The notes: a model not told the origin generated them from the sequence alone. DNA of 64,000 bases from Paracidovorax wautersii (GCF_900113035.1 NZ_FONX01000008.1:1-64000); one strand, 5' to 3'. Shown: positions 29,397 to 38,173, numbered from the stretch's first letter. Translations and numbers: made by a program.

Positions 29397-29898
29397 ATGA
29401 AACCCGCCTCCCCCCTGTGTTGCGCGCCACACGGTTGTTGGACCAGATCCGTGAGCGAATCCGTTATAAACACTATAGCCTGCGCACAGAGCAGGCCTAC
29501 GTGCAATGGGTGCGCATGTTCGTGAAATGGCACGGCTTGCGGGATCCACGAGACATGGGGTAGCTGGAAATCGAAGGTTTTCTAGCCATGTTGGCCTAAC
29601 GAGCGGCGGGTGGCGGCTGCCACACATAACCAAGCGTTGATTGCATTGCCATTCCTCTACCGCGAGGTGTCGGGCATGGACCTGCCATGGCTCGATGGCG
29701 TGCAGCACCCGCGCACGCCCAAGCGCATTCCCTCGGTTTTGACGGTGGCCGAGGTGGCTGCTCTGCTATCGGCGCTGAGGACCGATATGGACTTGCTGGC
29801 CGCCTGCTGTGCGGTACCGGCATGCGACTGATGGAAGGCCTGCGCTTGCGAGTCAAGGACGTGGATTTTGACCGTGGGTTGGTCGTGGTACGGAGACC
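29397..29898 (+). pseudogene. intI: Integron integrase pseudogene (frameshifted, C-terminally truncated)
   Basis: Fragments of an IntI-type tyrosine recombinase can be read across three frames. [20 protein letters not shown] and [14 protein letters not shown] come first (N-terminal domain), then [30 protein letters not shown], then [20 protein letters not shown], which holds the first catalytic Arg. A frameshift lies in the C run at 29409-29415, a stop TAG at 29561-29563, a second frameshift near 29597, and a third near 29790-29810. Homology ends at VVVR; the half with the catalytic His, Arg and Tyr is absent. A normal IntI is about 320-340 residues; about half remains. The gene opposes the cassette, as in true integrons. 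It cannot be active. Confidence 0.9.
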
Positions 29899-29901
29899 CG
29901 C

Positions 29902-30291
29902 ATGCAGAAGTTCGGCGAGACATTGAAAGGCAGGGCCCGCCACATCAAGCGCGATGGCGTGACGCTCCGGTTCGCGGGCAAACACCCAGCGACTCCCTGG
30001 CATGCCAAGGCACTGGGCTTCTTCGTGGTCGCCTATGCGCTGAGCCCGATCGACCTCATCCCCGACTTCATCCCGGTACTGGGCTATCTGGATGATGTCC
30101 TACTACTGCCTGCATTGATCTGGCTTGCGGTGAGATTGCTTCCCGCACCGGTATTGGCCGACTGCCGCCGCCAGGCAGACGAGTGGATGCAGGCACAGGG
30201 GCGAAAGCCGCGCAGTCCGTTCGGCATCGTGCTGGTGGTGTGCGTCTGGCTCGCATGCGGCTTGGCAGTTTGGATGGCCTGGAAACGCTAG
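29902..30291 (+). CDS. DUF1232 (YkvA-like) membrane protein
   Basis: A 129-residue protein with the DUF1232 core at about residues 33-70: [20 protein letters not shown] and [20 protein letters not shown]. The SPIDLIPD and LDD motifs are the family mark. There are two or three membrane segments, the last at residues ~107-126. Function unknown. The start codon sits only a few bases after the end of integrase homology, with its own CGGAGAC ribosome-binding site overlapping the junction. Downstream is a small hairpin, AGGGCC / GGCCCT (30293-30310), before the convergent DUF4188 gene. Confidence 0.85.
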   Translation: MQKFGETLKGRARHIKRDGVTLRFAGKHPATPWHAKALGFFVVAYALSPIDLIPDFIPVLGYLDDVLLLPALIWLAVRLLPAPVLADCRRQADEWMQAQGRKPRSPFGIVLVVCVWLACGLAVWMAWKR

Positions 30292-30332
30292 AAGGGCCAC
30301 TTCGGGCCCTCCCGCAAGTCCGACCAAAGCGG

Positions 30333-30806
30333 TCAATCCCTGTCGATGCCCAGCCTGCCAGCAGCAGAGTTCTTCGCACCGGAAACCGACACCAACCTTC
30401 CAGCCTTGCCCAAGCCAAATGCAGGCATGTTGACGTAGATGTTTTCGAAAGTTCCTGGCGACACGGAATATGTTTCGTGCCAGATGCCGACGGACCCATC
30501 GGTGCCGATGGACTTGTTGAAAGCGCGCCATGCCGGCAAATGCTCCGAGCTTCGGCTCTTCGCATAATCCAGCAATTGGCCCATCGAACGCCAGTACTGC
30601 ACCATGATCGTCGTGCGCCCAAACCACATCTCGGCGTGCAGGAAGCCGAGTTCTGGCTGCCGATAGAGCTCTTGGATCATGCGAGGCATGGCACGCGCGA
30701 CCGGAACCCACTTGTTGACGGCAAGAGGCTTGTTGATGCGCATGCCGATGAGGAAAACGACGAATTCCCCCTCCAGCACTCCGGTGACGCGTTCTTTATG
30801 GATCAT
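30333..30806 (-). CDS. DUF4188-family protein (dimeric alpha/beta-barrel)
   Basis: A 157-residue protein matching DUF4188, related to haem-degrading or phenylacetaldoxime-dehydratase-like ferredoxin-fold proteins. The start RVTGVLEGEFVVFLIGMRIN, the internal ELGFLHAEMWFGRTTIMVQYWRS (core: HAEMWFGRTTIMVQYWRS) and the late GIWHETYSV with YVNMPAFGLGKAG are characteristic. The conserved His and Trp may bind a ligand, but no substrate is known. Its codon use is less G+C-biased than that of neighbouring housekeeping genes, and it borders the integron relic, so it could be an acquired gene. Confidence 0.8.
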   Translation of the reverse strand: MIHKERVTGVLEGEFVVFLIGMRINKPLAVNKWVPVARAMPRMIQELYRQPELGFLHAEMWFGRTTIMVQYWRSMGQLLDYAKSRSSEHLPAWRAFNKSIGTDGSVGIWHETYSVSPGTFENIYVNMPAFGLGKAGRLVSVSGAKNSAAGRLGIDRD

Positions 30807-30810
30807 GGCG

Positions 30811-30845
30811 TGATGCGCTGTCAGCTATCTTTCTAATAGCGGAAC
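30811..30845 (+). repeat. Dispersed ATAGCA palindromic repeat, copy 7
   Basis: Partial copy between two minus-strand genes: CAGCTATCTTTCTAATAGC (30822-30840). Confidence 0.5.
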
Positions 30846-30859
30846 CCGTGGCTGGAGCC

Positions 30860-31675
30860 TCAAAACCTCTCCCACCCCTGCAGGAACCGCCACTCCCCTT
30901 CCGGCACCTTCGCCAGCGGCACGCGGCCGATGCGGATGCGCTTGATGGCTTCCACGCGCAGGCCCACGGCCTCGCACATCGACGGGATCTGGCCCGGGCG
31001 GATGCCCTTGAGGGCGAAGCGCAGGCGGTTCTCGTTCTGCCAGCTGACCTTGATGGGCGGCAGCGGCCGGCCGTTGAACGAGAGGCCGTGGCACAGGCGC
31101 TCCAGCCCGCGCTCGGCGATCTGGCCCGACACGGTGACGATGCATTCCTGCTCCAGCGACTCGATGTCTTCGGCCAGCTTGCGCGCCACGCGGCGATCCT
31201 GCGTATAGACGACGAGGCCGCTGGCCTCGGTGGGCAGCGGGGTGAAGCATTCGAGCAGGCGGAAGTGGCGCTGCAGCACGCGCACGCCGCTCGCATCCTC
31301 GGCGGCATGGGTGTCGGCGCGCAGCAGCGTGACGGCCTGGGGCGCGCCCTGGCTGCGGCTGCCGTGGCTCTGGTGGCCGGAGCCCGGGCCCGCAGGGGCC
31401 TGCGCCGCGCCGCCCAGCCCGGCCTCGTAGCCGGCGGGCTTGTGCAGCAGCAGGGTGACGGGGGTCAGCTCCATCAGGTTGGCGTCGGGCGAGAGCGCCA
31501 CGGTCTGGCCGGGCGAGACGCGGGCGCCGGGCGCCTCGACCACGCGGCCATCGACGCTGACCCAGCCGCCTTCGATGTATTGCTCGGCCGTGGTGCGCGA
31601 GCAGCTCAGCTGTTCGGCCAGGCGCTTGGCCAGGCGCACATGGGCGGGCGGTGGGGTGAGGGAGTTCGGTTGCAA
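30860..31675 (-). CDS. RsuA/RluF-like pseudouridine synthase homologue lacking catalytic Asp
   Basis: A ~271-residue protein with an N-terminal S4 RNA-binding domain (residues ~13-65, VRLAKRLAEQLSCSRTTAEQ, GGWVSVDG) and a pseudouridine-synthase fold (LLLHKPAGYE at 76-85, a GLVVYTQD segment at 153-160, and a C-terminal MCEAVGLRVEAIKRIRIGRV). Where active family members have GRLDxxTxGL with the catalytic Asp, this one reads TPLPTEASGL (145-154), with Pro148 at the Asp position. It may therefore bind RNA without isomerising uridine. No ATG fits; TTG at 31675, 15 bases after the upstream stop and behind GGAAG, is proposed, GTG at 31639 being an alternative. An insertion of ~30 Gly/Ala/Ser residues follows the KPAG motif. 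Confidence 0.75.
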   Translation of the reverse strand: MQPNSLTPPPAHVRLAKRLAEQLSCSRTTAEQYIEGGWVSVDGRVVEAPGARVSPGQTVALSPDANLMELTPVTLLLHKPAGYEAGLGGAAQAPAGPGSGHQSHGSRSQGAPQAVTLLRADTHAAEDASGVRVLQRHFRLLECFTPLPTEASGLVVYTQDRRVARKLAEDIESLEQECIVTVSGQIAERGLERLCHGLSFNGRPLPPIKVSWQNENRLRFALKGIRPGQIPSMCEAVGLRVEAIKRIRIGRVPLAKVPEGEWRFLQGWERF

Positions 31676-31689
31676 GAAGGTCTTCCAGT

Positions 31690-33393
31690 TCAGAAATTGC
31701 CGGGCTCCATCGCCCGGATGCGCTCGACATGCGCCAGCAGCGAGCGTTCGGCCACCGGCCAGAGCCGCTCGGGCACGTCGCCATAGGCGTGGCGCACCCA
31801 GTCGTGCGTGCTGCTCTGGGGCAGCGCCTGCATGGCGGCCAGCACCTTGGCCTCGCGGGCCAGCCGGTGGGCCTTCAGGCGGGCGATGGCGCCGCGCGCA
31901 TCGCCCAGCACGTAGCCGTGCGCGGGCAGGATGAAGTCGGCGCCATGCAGCGCGCACAGGGCGTCCAGCCGGTCCAGCGAATCGAGGTAGTCGGCCATGT
32001 TGCCATCGGGCGGGTCCACCACCGTGGTGCTGCCGTTCAGGATGTGGTCGCCGCTGAAGAGCAGGCCGTCTTCGCGCAGCAGCAGGCAGACATGGTTGGC
32101 CGCATGGCCGGGCGTGTGGATCGCCTCCAGTGTATGGGTGTTTTCCGGCGATGGCGCAGAAGGGGCGAGCGTGAGCAGCTCTCCATTCGATAGCACCCGG
32201 TCGGGCGTGAAGCGGCTCGCGGCGCGGGCCGTGGGCGCCGAGGGCAGGCCCAGCACCGGCGGGCGCGGCCGGCCGTGCGCGGCCACGCGGGCGGCGAGCG
32301 GCGCGGCGCCCGGGGAATGGTCGGGGTGCGAATGCGTGCAGACGATGGCGCGGATGTCGCCGCCCGCGGCGCGCCAGAGGCGCTCCAGGTGCTCTTCGTC
32401 CTCCGGGCCGGGGTCGATGGCGATGTAGCCCGTGTCCGGGTCGCCCACCAGGTAGCTGTTGGTGCCGGGGCCGGTCATCACGCCGGGGTTGGGCGCGGTC
32501 AGGCGCTGCACGTTCTTCAGCAGGGGCACCGGCCGCTCGGTCTGCCAGTCCAGCGCGTGCAGCATCTGGCCGTCGGGGCAGACCAGGGCCAGCTCGCCGA
32601 AGGGCGGCTCGTGCTCCATGTAGCGCGCCTCCTGGCCCGCGAGCAGGCCGCTGCGCGGGCAGCTGGACCAGAGCGGCGCCTCGTCCTGCTGCTGCGCGAC
32701 GGCCTCCAGCACGGCGCCGGCGCTGCCGAAGGCGGCCAGCCGTTCCAGCGTGCGCACGGTGGGGAAGATCATGAAGAACTGTCCCGCCGCATGCCGCGCC
32801 AGCGCGTCGGCCGGGCGCACCCAGACGGGCTCGAACTGCTCGGATTCATCGGCCACCGGTTCCTGCCCCTCGGGCATGCGGGCGACGAGAAACGGCACGT
32901 CGAAGCGCTTGGGCAGGTCGCGGTCGGCCGTCCAGTGGGCCAGCACGAAGACGGCATCGGCGGCCAGCGCAAGGCCGCGCGCCTGGCACTGCGGCGCGAA
33001 GGGCGCGGCGCGGTCCAGCGCGGCGATGTCGGCGGCATCGGCGAAGCGCCCGTCGGCATGGCGGGCCAGCAGCACACCCAGCTCTTCGAAGCTCTCGCGG
33101 ATGGCGGCGATGGCCTGCGTGAGCCGCAGATCGCTCTGCCCGGGACGGCGCTGCGCGGCCGCATGCGTGGCGGGCGCGGCATCCAGCGCGTCGATGGCGC
33201 CGCCGGGAAAGACGTAGGCCCCGGGCGCGAAGCTGGCATGCGGCGAGCGGCGCGTCATCAGCACTTCGAGCACGCGGCCATCGCCGCCATCGCCGCCGGG
33301 CGCGGGCGCATCGCGCAGCAGCAGCACGGTGGCGGCGGCCCGCGTGGCGACGGGCTCGCGGTGGGGGTGGAGTTGTTGGCTGGAGCGGGGCAT
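31690..33393 (-). CDS. NUDIX hydrolase / metallo-beta-lactamase fold fusion protein
   Basis: A ~567-residue two-domain protein. The N-terminal part has a NUDIX-like domain (GAYVFPGGAIDALD, then the box IRESFEELGVLL). The C-terminal part (from ~residue 270) is a metallo-beta-lactamase fold of the LACTB2 type with THSHPDHSPGA, HTPGHAANHVCL, FSGDHILNG and ILPAHGYVLGD metal ligands. The fusion may join removal of a nucleotide-diphosphate compound with hydrolysis of an ester or nucleic acid; the substrate is unknown. A start at 33393 avoids a non-conserved 17-residue extension. Residues in the SAPSPENTHTLE region come from an in-frame dispersed repeat copy. The pseudouridine synthase homologue follows it. 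Confidence 0.88.
   Translation of the reverse strand: MPRSSQQLHPHREPVATRAAATVLLLRDAPAPGGDGGDGRVLEVLMTRRSPHASFAPGAYVFPGGAIDALDAAPATHAAAQRRPGQSDLRLTQAIAAIRESFEELGVLLARHADGRFADAADIAALDRAAPFAPQCQARGLALAADAVFVLAHWTADRDLPKRFDVPFLVARMPEGQEPVADESEQFEPVWVRPADALARHAAGQFFMIFPTVRTLERLAAFGSAGAVLEAVAQQQDEAPLWSSCPRSGLLAGQEARYMEHEPPFGELALVCPDGQMLHALDWQTERPVPLLKNVQRLTAPNPGVMTGPGTNSYLVGDPDTGYIAIDPGPEDEEHLERLWRAAGGDIRAIVCTHSHPDHSPGAAPLAARVAAHGRPRPPVLGLPSAPTARAASRFTPDRVLSNGELLTLAPSAPSPENTHTLEAIHTPGHAANHVCLLLREDGLLFSGDHILNGSTTVVDPPDGNMADYLDSLDRLDALCALHGADFILPAHGYVLGDARGAIARLKAHRLAREAKVLAAMQALPQSSTHDWVRHAYGDVPERLWPVAERSLLAHVERIRAMEPGNF
32139..32197 (-). repeat. Dispersed ATAGCA palindromic repeat, copy 8 (in NUDIX/MBL gene)
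   Basis: In-frame copy: GTTTTCCGGCGATGGCGCAG (32140-32159), then CAGCTCTCCATTCGATAGCA (32176-32195). Confidence 0.55.
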
Positions 33394-33510
33394 TGGGGGA
33401 TTATGGGCAGCCGGGCGGCATCGCGGGGGTCGCCTGCGCTTCACCCCTGCCCTGCCCCCGCAAGACTCGCCACCGCCGGCAACGCTGGCGGACGGAGTCA
33501 GGCACCGCGC

Positions 33511-34764
33511 TCAGCCGATGAGCAGCCGGGCGCCCACGGCCAGGATCAGCGCCGGCGGCATCACCAGCACGCCCAGCTTGAGGAAGCGCAGGAAGCCGAC
33601 ATCGGCGCCCTCGCGCCGCAGCGCCGACAGCCACAGGATGGTGGCCAGCGAGCCGGTGATCGACAGGTTGGGCCCCAGGTCCACGCCGATCAGCATGGCG
33701 TCCACCACCAGCTGCGGCGGCGTGGCCTGCTGCAGCACGGTGCTGGCGACCAGGCCGGCCGGCAGGTTGTTGACCACGTTGGAGCCCACGGCCACCACGG
33801 CGCCGGCCGCCGCCGCAGTGCCGGCGGCGTTCGCCTGCACGCCGCTGGTGAGCCAGCCGGCCAGGGTGCCGATCACGCCCGTCTGGTGCAGCGCCTCGAC
33901 CAGCACGAAGAGGCCGGCCACGAGGGGCAGCACGCTCCAGGAGACGTCCTTGATCACGGGCCACGGATTGGCCTTGTCGCGCAGCAGCACCACGGCCGTG
34001 GTCAGCACGCCCATGATGCAGGTCGGCAGGCCCAGCTCGATGCCCTTGGCCGACACCGTCATCAGCACGACGGCCGTGACCACCAGCGCGCCCAGCGCCG
34101 TCATGCCGCCGGCATGCAGGGGCGAGACCTCGACGCGCGGCTCGCACCGGCCCGCGAGCTCGCCGCGCAGGGCCAGGCGCAGGCAGACATAGGTGGCCGC
34201 GATGGCCAGCAGCGAGGGCAGGCCGAAGCTCTTGATCCAGGGCAGCAGCGAGGGCACGTGCGCGCCGTACATCACCAGGTTGGCCGGGTTGGAGATGGGC
34301 AGCACGAAGCTCGCCGCATTGGCGATGAAGGCGCAGATGAAGAGGTACGGCAGGGCCGGCGTGCGGGCCTTGCGGGCCGCGGCGAAGACGGCCGGGGTCA
34401 GCACCACGGCCGTCGCGTCGTTGGACAGGAAGGTGGTGATGACCGCGCCGATGGCATAGATCAGCGTGAAGAGCCGCATCCGGGAGCCGCCGGCCAGGTT
34501 GACGGCGTGGCTCGCCACCCAGTCGAAAAGGCCCTCGCGCCGCGCCGTCTCGGACAGCAGCATCATGCCGATGAGGAAGAGATAGACGTCGTTGCCCTTG
34601 GCGACGGCGGCCAGGACCTCGTGCATCGGCAGCAGGCCGAGCAGGGCGACCAGCGCGGCGCCGGCCACGGCCCAGATGGCCTCGGGCAGTTTGAAGGGCC
34701 GGACCAGCACGCCGGCCGTGGCGGCGGCGGCGATGGCCCAGATGGTGACGTGGGAAGCGAGCAT
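33511..34764 (-). CDS. ArsB/SLC13-like anion permease
   Basis: A 417-residue integral membrane protein with about 10-12 segments, of the ArsB/NhaD/citrate-transporter superfamily. Two inverted-repeat halves can be seen: VITTFLSNDATAVVLTPAVF near residue 110 and VAVGSNVVNNLPAGLVAS near residue 335, with the conserved Asn-Asp / Asn-Asn pairs in the hairpin regions. LPISNPANLVMYG resembles the ArsB helix-break motif. Arsenite efflux is one option, but no ars genes are adjacent, so a dicarboxylate or other anion is equally possible. The start at 34764 begins the first membrane segment without a leader. It diverges from dapF. Confidence 0.85.
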   Translation of the reverse strand: MLASHVTIWAIAAAATAGVLVRPFKLPEAIWAVAGAALVALLGLLPMHEVLAAVAKGNDVYLFLIGMMLLSETARREGLFDWVASHAVNLAGGSRMRLFTLIYAIGAVITTFLSNDATAVVLTPAVFAAARKARTPALPYLFICAFIANAASFVLPISNPANLVMYGAHVPSLLPWIKSFGLPSLLAIAATYVCLRLALRGELAGRCEPRVEVSPLHAGGMTALGALVVTAVVLMTVSAKGIELGLPTCIMGVLTTAVVLLRDKANPWPVIKDVSWSVLPLVAGLFVLVEALHQTGVIGTLAGWLTSGVQANAAGTAAAAGAVVAVGSNVVNNLPAGLVASTVLQQATPPQLVVDAMLIGVDLGPNLSITGSLATILWLSALRREGADVGFLRFLKLGVLVMPPALILAVGARLLIG

Positions 34765-34889
34765 GGCGGGGTCAAGAGAGGCGTTGGCCGGGGGCGCCAG
34801 TGTAGGTAAGCGCGGAGTCGGAACGCGGGCGCCCATCGCAATACCCGGACGGGCGGGCACCGGCCAGAGGGAGCGAGGATAATTCGGCC

Positions 34890-35768
34890 ATGCACATCCG
34901 CTTCACCAAGATGCAGGGCGCGGGCAACGACTTCGTCGTGCTCGACGAGACGCAAGGCCGCCTGGGCCTCACGCCCGCGCAGTACCGCTTCCTGGCCGAC
35001 CGCCACTTCGGCGTGGGCGCCGACCAGATCCTCACCGTGCGCCCGTCGCCGGCCGAGGGCATCGACTTCGAATACGTGATCCACAACGCCGACGGCCGCG
35101 AGGTGGAGCAATGCGGCAACGGCGCGCGCTGCTTCGCCCGCTACGTGCGCGACAAGGGCCTGACCGGCAAGGACCTGCTGCGCGTGCAGACCATGAAGGG
35201 CGTGATCGCGCCGCAGCTCACCCCCGATGGCCGCGTGACGGTGGACATGGGCCGCCCGCGCTTCGCACCGTCCGAGGTGCCGTTCGACGCCGCCGGCCTG
35301 CAGCCCGTGCCGCGGGGCCAGGGCGAACAATGGCCGCTCGCGCTCGATGTGCCTGGGCATGCAGCTCCCGTTTTGATAGCAATCGCCTCCATGGGCAACC
35401 CGCACGCGGTGCAGCTGGTGGACGACGTGGACACCGCGCCCGTCGCCGCCACCGGCCCGCTGATCGAGCGCCATGCGCGCTTCCCGCAGGGCGTGAACGC
35501 CGGCTTCCTGCAGATCGTGAACCGCGGCCAAGTGCGCCTGCGCGTCTTCGAGCGCGGCTCCGGCGAGACGCTGGCCTGCGGCTCGGGCGCCTGCGCCGCC
35601 GTGGCCACGGGCATCCGCCTGGGGCTGCTCGACGCACGGGTGGACGTCCACACGCGCGGCGGCCTGCTCACCATCGCCTGGGCCGGCGGCGCCGAGGACG
35701 CGGTCTTCATGACCGGCCCGGCCACCACCGTCTTCGAAGGCCAGATCGAGATTCCCGACACACCATGA
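34890..35768 (+). CDS. dapF: Diaminopimelate epimerase
   Basis: Epimerises LL- to meso-diaminopimelate for lysine and peptidoglycan synthesis, without cofactor. The 292-residue protein has both catalytic cysteines: Cys75 in [11 protein letters not shown] and Cys230 in [12 protein letters not shown], with [15 protein letters not shown] at the start. It is ~15-18 residues longer than E. coli DapF (274). The extra residues, [15 protein letters not shown] (152-166), coincide with a dispersed repeat copy inserted between the two halves. It overlaps the DUF484 gene by ATGA. The gene order dapF-DUF484-xerC is conserved in proteobacteria. Confidence 0.96.
   Translation: MHIRFTKMQGAGNDFVVLDETQGRLGLTPAQYRFLADRHFGVGADQILTVRPSPAEGIDFEYVIHNADGREVEQCGNGARCFARYVRDKGLTGKDLLRVQTMKGVIAPQLTPDGRVTVDMGRPRFAPSEVPFDAAGLQPVPRGQGEQWPLALDVPGHAAPVLIAIASMGNPHAVQLVDDVDTAPVAATGPLIERHARFPQGVNAGFLQIVNRGQVRLRVFERGSGETLACGSGACAAVATGIRLGLLDARVDVHTRGGLLTIAWAGGAEDAVFMTGPATTVFEGQIEIPDTP
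35341..35384 (+). repeat. Dispersed ATAGCA palindromic repeat, copy 9 (in dapF)
   Basis: In-frame copy in dapF with core CAGCTCCCGTTTTGATAGCA (35362-35381). Confidence 0.6.
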
Positions 35769-36475
35769 CCCAACACCTGCCCACGCCCCCCGCCTCCTCT
35801 TCCGTGCCGCCCATCACCGAGGAAGACATCGCCGAGTTCCTGCTCAACACGCCCGGCTTCTTCGAGCGCCATGCCGAAGTGCTGGCCAGCGTCACCTTCA
35901 CCAGCCCGCACAGCCAGCGCACCGTGAGCCTGCAGGAACGCCAGGCCGAGATGCTGCGCGAGAAGATCAAGGGCCTGGAACAGCGCGTGATGGAGATCAT
36001 CCGCAACGGCAGCGAGAACACCGGCATCGCGCAGAAGATCCACACGTGGTCGTGCGAGCTGGCCGCCGTGCCCCAGGCGCAGGACCTGCCCGCCGCCGTC
36101 ACCGGCGGCCTGCAGCGCCTGTTCGACGTGCCCCAGGCCGCGCTGCGCGTGTGGGACGTGGCCGCCCCCTTCCAGGGCGCTGCCTTCACCCAGGGCGCAA
36201 GCGCCGATGCCCGTGCCTTCGCCTCGTCGCTCACCGCCCCGTTCTGCGGCGCCAACCTGGGCTTCGAGCCCACGGCCTGGCTGCACCAGGCCTACCAGGT
36301 GCAGTCGCTGGCCCTGCTGCCGCTGCGCGAAGGCACGGTGGACGGCTCCGGCCCGGCCTTCGGCCTGCTGGTGCTGGGCTCGCCCGATGCACAGCGCTTC
36401 CAGGCCGACATGGGCACGGACTTCCTCGCGCGCATCGCCGAGCTGGCGAGCGCGGCGCTCTCGCGCCTGCGCTGA
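35765..36475 (+). CDS. DUF484-family protein (GAF-like)
   Basis: A 236-residue protein of the DUF484 family (YigA in E. coli). The N-terminal stretch [24 protein letters not shown] and [21 protein letters not shown] (helical, possibly coiled coil at residues 55-80) is conserved, followed by a GAF-like domain (residues ~90-230). The molecular role is unknown; its constant place between dapF and xerC suggests a link with chromosome or cell-wall work, which is inference. It starts within the dapF stop and ends 4 bp before xerC. Confidence 0.9.
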   Translation: MTQHLPTPPASSSVPPITEEDIAEFLLNTPGFFERHAEVLASVTFTSPHSQRTVSLQERQAEMLREKIKGLEQRVMEIIRNGSENTGIAQKIHTWSCELAAVPQAQDLPAAVTGGLQRLFDVPQAALRVWDVAAPFQGAAFTQGASADARAFASSLTAPFCGANLGFEPTAWLHQAYQVQSLALLPLREGTVDGSGPAFGLLVLGSPDAQRFQADMGTDFLARIAELASAALSRLR

Positions 36476-36479
36476 AGCC

Positions 36480-37514
36480 ATGGCGAACGCGGCGGCGACG
36501 AGCGGCGACGCCGGCACGCCTGCGGCATCGCCACCCCCATCCCCACCGCCGCTGCCGCCCGAGGCGCTGCGCTACCTGGAGCACGTGCGCGTCGAAAAGC
36601 GCCTCGCGGCCCGCACGCTCACGCTCTACGCGCTCGATCTCGAACGCCTGGTGCGGCTGGCCGAGCCCACCGGCCTGCCGCTGCTGCAGCTGAGCAGCGG
36701 CCACATCCGCCGCTTCGTCGCGCAGATGCATTCCGGCGGCCGCAGCGGGCGCGGCATCGCGCTCATCCTCTCGGGCTGGCGCGGCTTCTACGCCTGGGCC
36801 GCGCGCCAGGGCCTGGTGCCGCACAACCCGGTGCTGGACGTGCGCGCGCCCAAGTCCCCCAAGCCGCTCCCGAAGGCCCTGCCGGTGGACGATGCCGTGC
36901 GCCTGGCCGAACACGAGCATGCGGGCGCCGACCCGTGGCTGGAAGCGCGCGACGCCGCCATGGTCGAGCTGCTCTACGGCTGCGGCCTGCGCGTGGGCGA
37001 ACTGGTGGGCCTGGACGCCGTGCCCGGCCCCGAGACGCAGCGCCAGGGGCGCGGCTGGATCGACCTGCAGGCGGGCGAGGCGCATGTCTTCGGCAAGGGC
37101 TCCAAGCGCCGCAGCGTGCCGGTGGGCCGCGCCGCGCTGGCCGCGCTGCAGGCCTGGCTGGCCCAGCGCGCCCAGCCCTTCGGCGGCGACGCATCGCCCC
37201 GGCTGGATGCGGCGCTCTTCGTGGGCCAGCGCGGGGCGCGGCTCACGGCGCAGTCGGCCTGGCTGCGCCTGCGCCAGCGCAGCCAGCAGGCGGGCCTCAC
37301 CACGCCCGTGCATCCGCACATGCTGCGCCACTCGTTCGCCAGCCACCTGCTGCAGTCCAGCGGCGACCTGCGCGCCGTGCAGGAGCTGCTGGGCCACGCC
37401 AACATCACTACCACCCAGGTCTATACGCGGCTCGACTTCCAGCACCTGGCCAAGGTGTACGACGCGGCCCACCCGCGCGCCAGGCGCAAGCCGGGCGGCA
37501 GCGAAGAAGGCTGA
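36480..37514 (+). CDS. xerC: Tyrosine recombinase XerC
   Basis: Site-specific recombinase acting with XerD at dif to resolve chromosome dimers. The 344-residue protein has an N-terminal SAM-like core-binding domain (residues ~30-115). The catalytic set follows: Arg in YGCGLRVGEL, Lys in KGSKRR, His/Arg in HMLRHSFASHLL, His in LGHANITTTQ and Tyr in VYTRLD. A Pro-rich ~28-residue N-terminal tail is unusual. Last gene of dapF-DUF484-xerC. It is unrelated to the integrase relic at 29.4 kb, which lacks these C-terminal motifs. Confidence 0.94.
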   Translation: MANAAATSGDAGTPAASPPPSPPPLPPEALRYLEHVRVEKRLAARTLTLYALDLERLVRLAEPTGLPLLQLSSGHIRRFVAQMHSGGRSGRGIALILSGWRGFYAWAARQGLVPHNPVLDVRAPKSPKPLPKALPVDDAVRLAEHEHAGADPWLEARDAAMVELLYGCGLRVGELVGLDAVPGPETQRQGRGWIDLQAGEAHVFGKGSKRRSVPVGRAALAALQAWLAQRAQPFGGDASPRLDAALFVGQRGARLTAQSAWLRLRQRSQQAGLTTPVHPHMLRHSFASHLLQSSGDLRAVQELLGHANITTTQVYTRLDFQHLAKVYDAAHPRARRKPGGSEEG

Positions 37515-37558
37515 CGCACGCGGTTTTTTTTGGGGGGGACGGGGGATGCGATGGAAAG

Positions 37559-37581
37559 CGGCAGGCCCCTGGAGCCTGCCG
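37559..37581 (-). terminator. Probable rnpB terminator
   Basis: Stem CGGCAGGC / GCCTGCCG with a 7-base loop, beyond the 3' end of rnpB on the minus strand and followed by CTTTCC. The U run is short, so confidence is modest. It could also end xerC transcription. Confidence 0.5.
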
Positions 37582-37599
37582 TCTTCGGGGAAGAAAGTG

Positions 37600-38044
37600 T
37601 GAAGCGCGCCGATAAGCCGGATTCTGTGCGCTCGGTTGCCCGAACGTGACCGCCATTAATCTGGGCCGGGCGTCGCCGCCACGGCTCGGTGCTACCTACC
37701 CGCCAGCTCTGCGGAACCACATCAACGCTGGCCTACTTGGTATTGCTGCGCGTAGAGATTGCCCGTTTCACCCAAAGCGGGCGCCGCCCGCTTTGGGTGG
37801 CTATGGTCTTCGCGGCTTGAAAGCCGCGAACCGTCTGGCTTGCGCCAGCCGTGCCCGCTTGCGCGGGCGACCGATAGAACACCGTCGGTGGCCTGGCATG
37901 GATGCCCGCTTCGACTCGTCTCTGTTGCTCTGATCCTCACCTCACGGTGGGCAGCCGTTAGCTGCTACGCTGTCCTGTGCAGTCCGGACGTTCCTCCAGT
38001 GCCAGGTTTCCCCGATGGCACCAGCGGCGGTCTGGCGTGCTTCA
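37600..38044 (-). ncRNA. rnpB: RNase P RNA
   Basis: Catalytic RNA of RNase P, which matures tRNA 5' ends. On the minus strand the universally conserved block GAGGAACGTCCGGAC appears near the 5' end (about 37985-38000), followed by AGCAGCTAACGGCTGCCC. Near the 3' end lies GCACAGAATCCGGCTTAT (about 37612-37630), which pairs with the 5' half. The boundaries are estimated from the usual ends; the length of ~445 bases exceeds the E. coli RNA (377). Part of the excess is a 13-bp perfect stem, CACCCAAAGCGGG / CCCGCTTTGGGTG (37769-37799), and further hairpins at 37809-37830. Confidence 0.93.
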
Positions 38045-38173
38045 CGGGGTGCATTATCCCACCGGGTGGCGCGGCATAACCTTATTGCTGCAAGGCAGGA
38101 GGACTGGACCACAATGAACCGGAACCCAGTTCGTTCCTCTCTCTTTTTGTCCCACCCAACTCCCGGAGATGCC

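Noticed and set aside
28103-29900. Reading the A+T-richer island as a prophage remnant
   Set aside because: No phage genes are present, whereas attC, attI, the LexA box and IntI fragments account for the structure.
32275-34809. A long plus-strand open frame opposite the NUDIX/MBL and permease genes
   Set aside because: It is antisense to two recognised families, of low-complexity composition, with no motif or ribosome-binding site.
36480-37514. XerC considered as the source recombinase of the integron
   Set aside because: It has the usual XerC context (dapF-DUF484-xerC) and none of the integron-integrase-specific region; the IntI relic at 29.4 kb explains the cassette.
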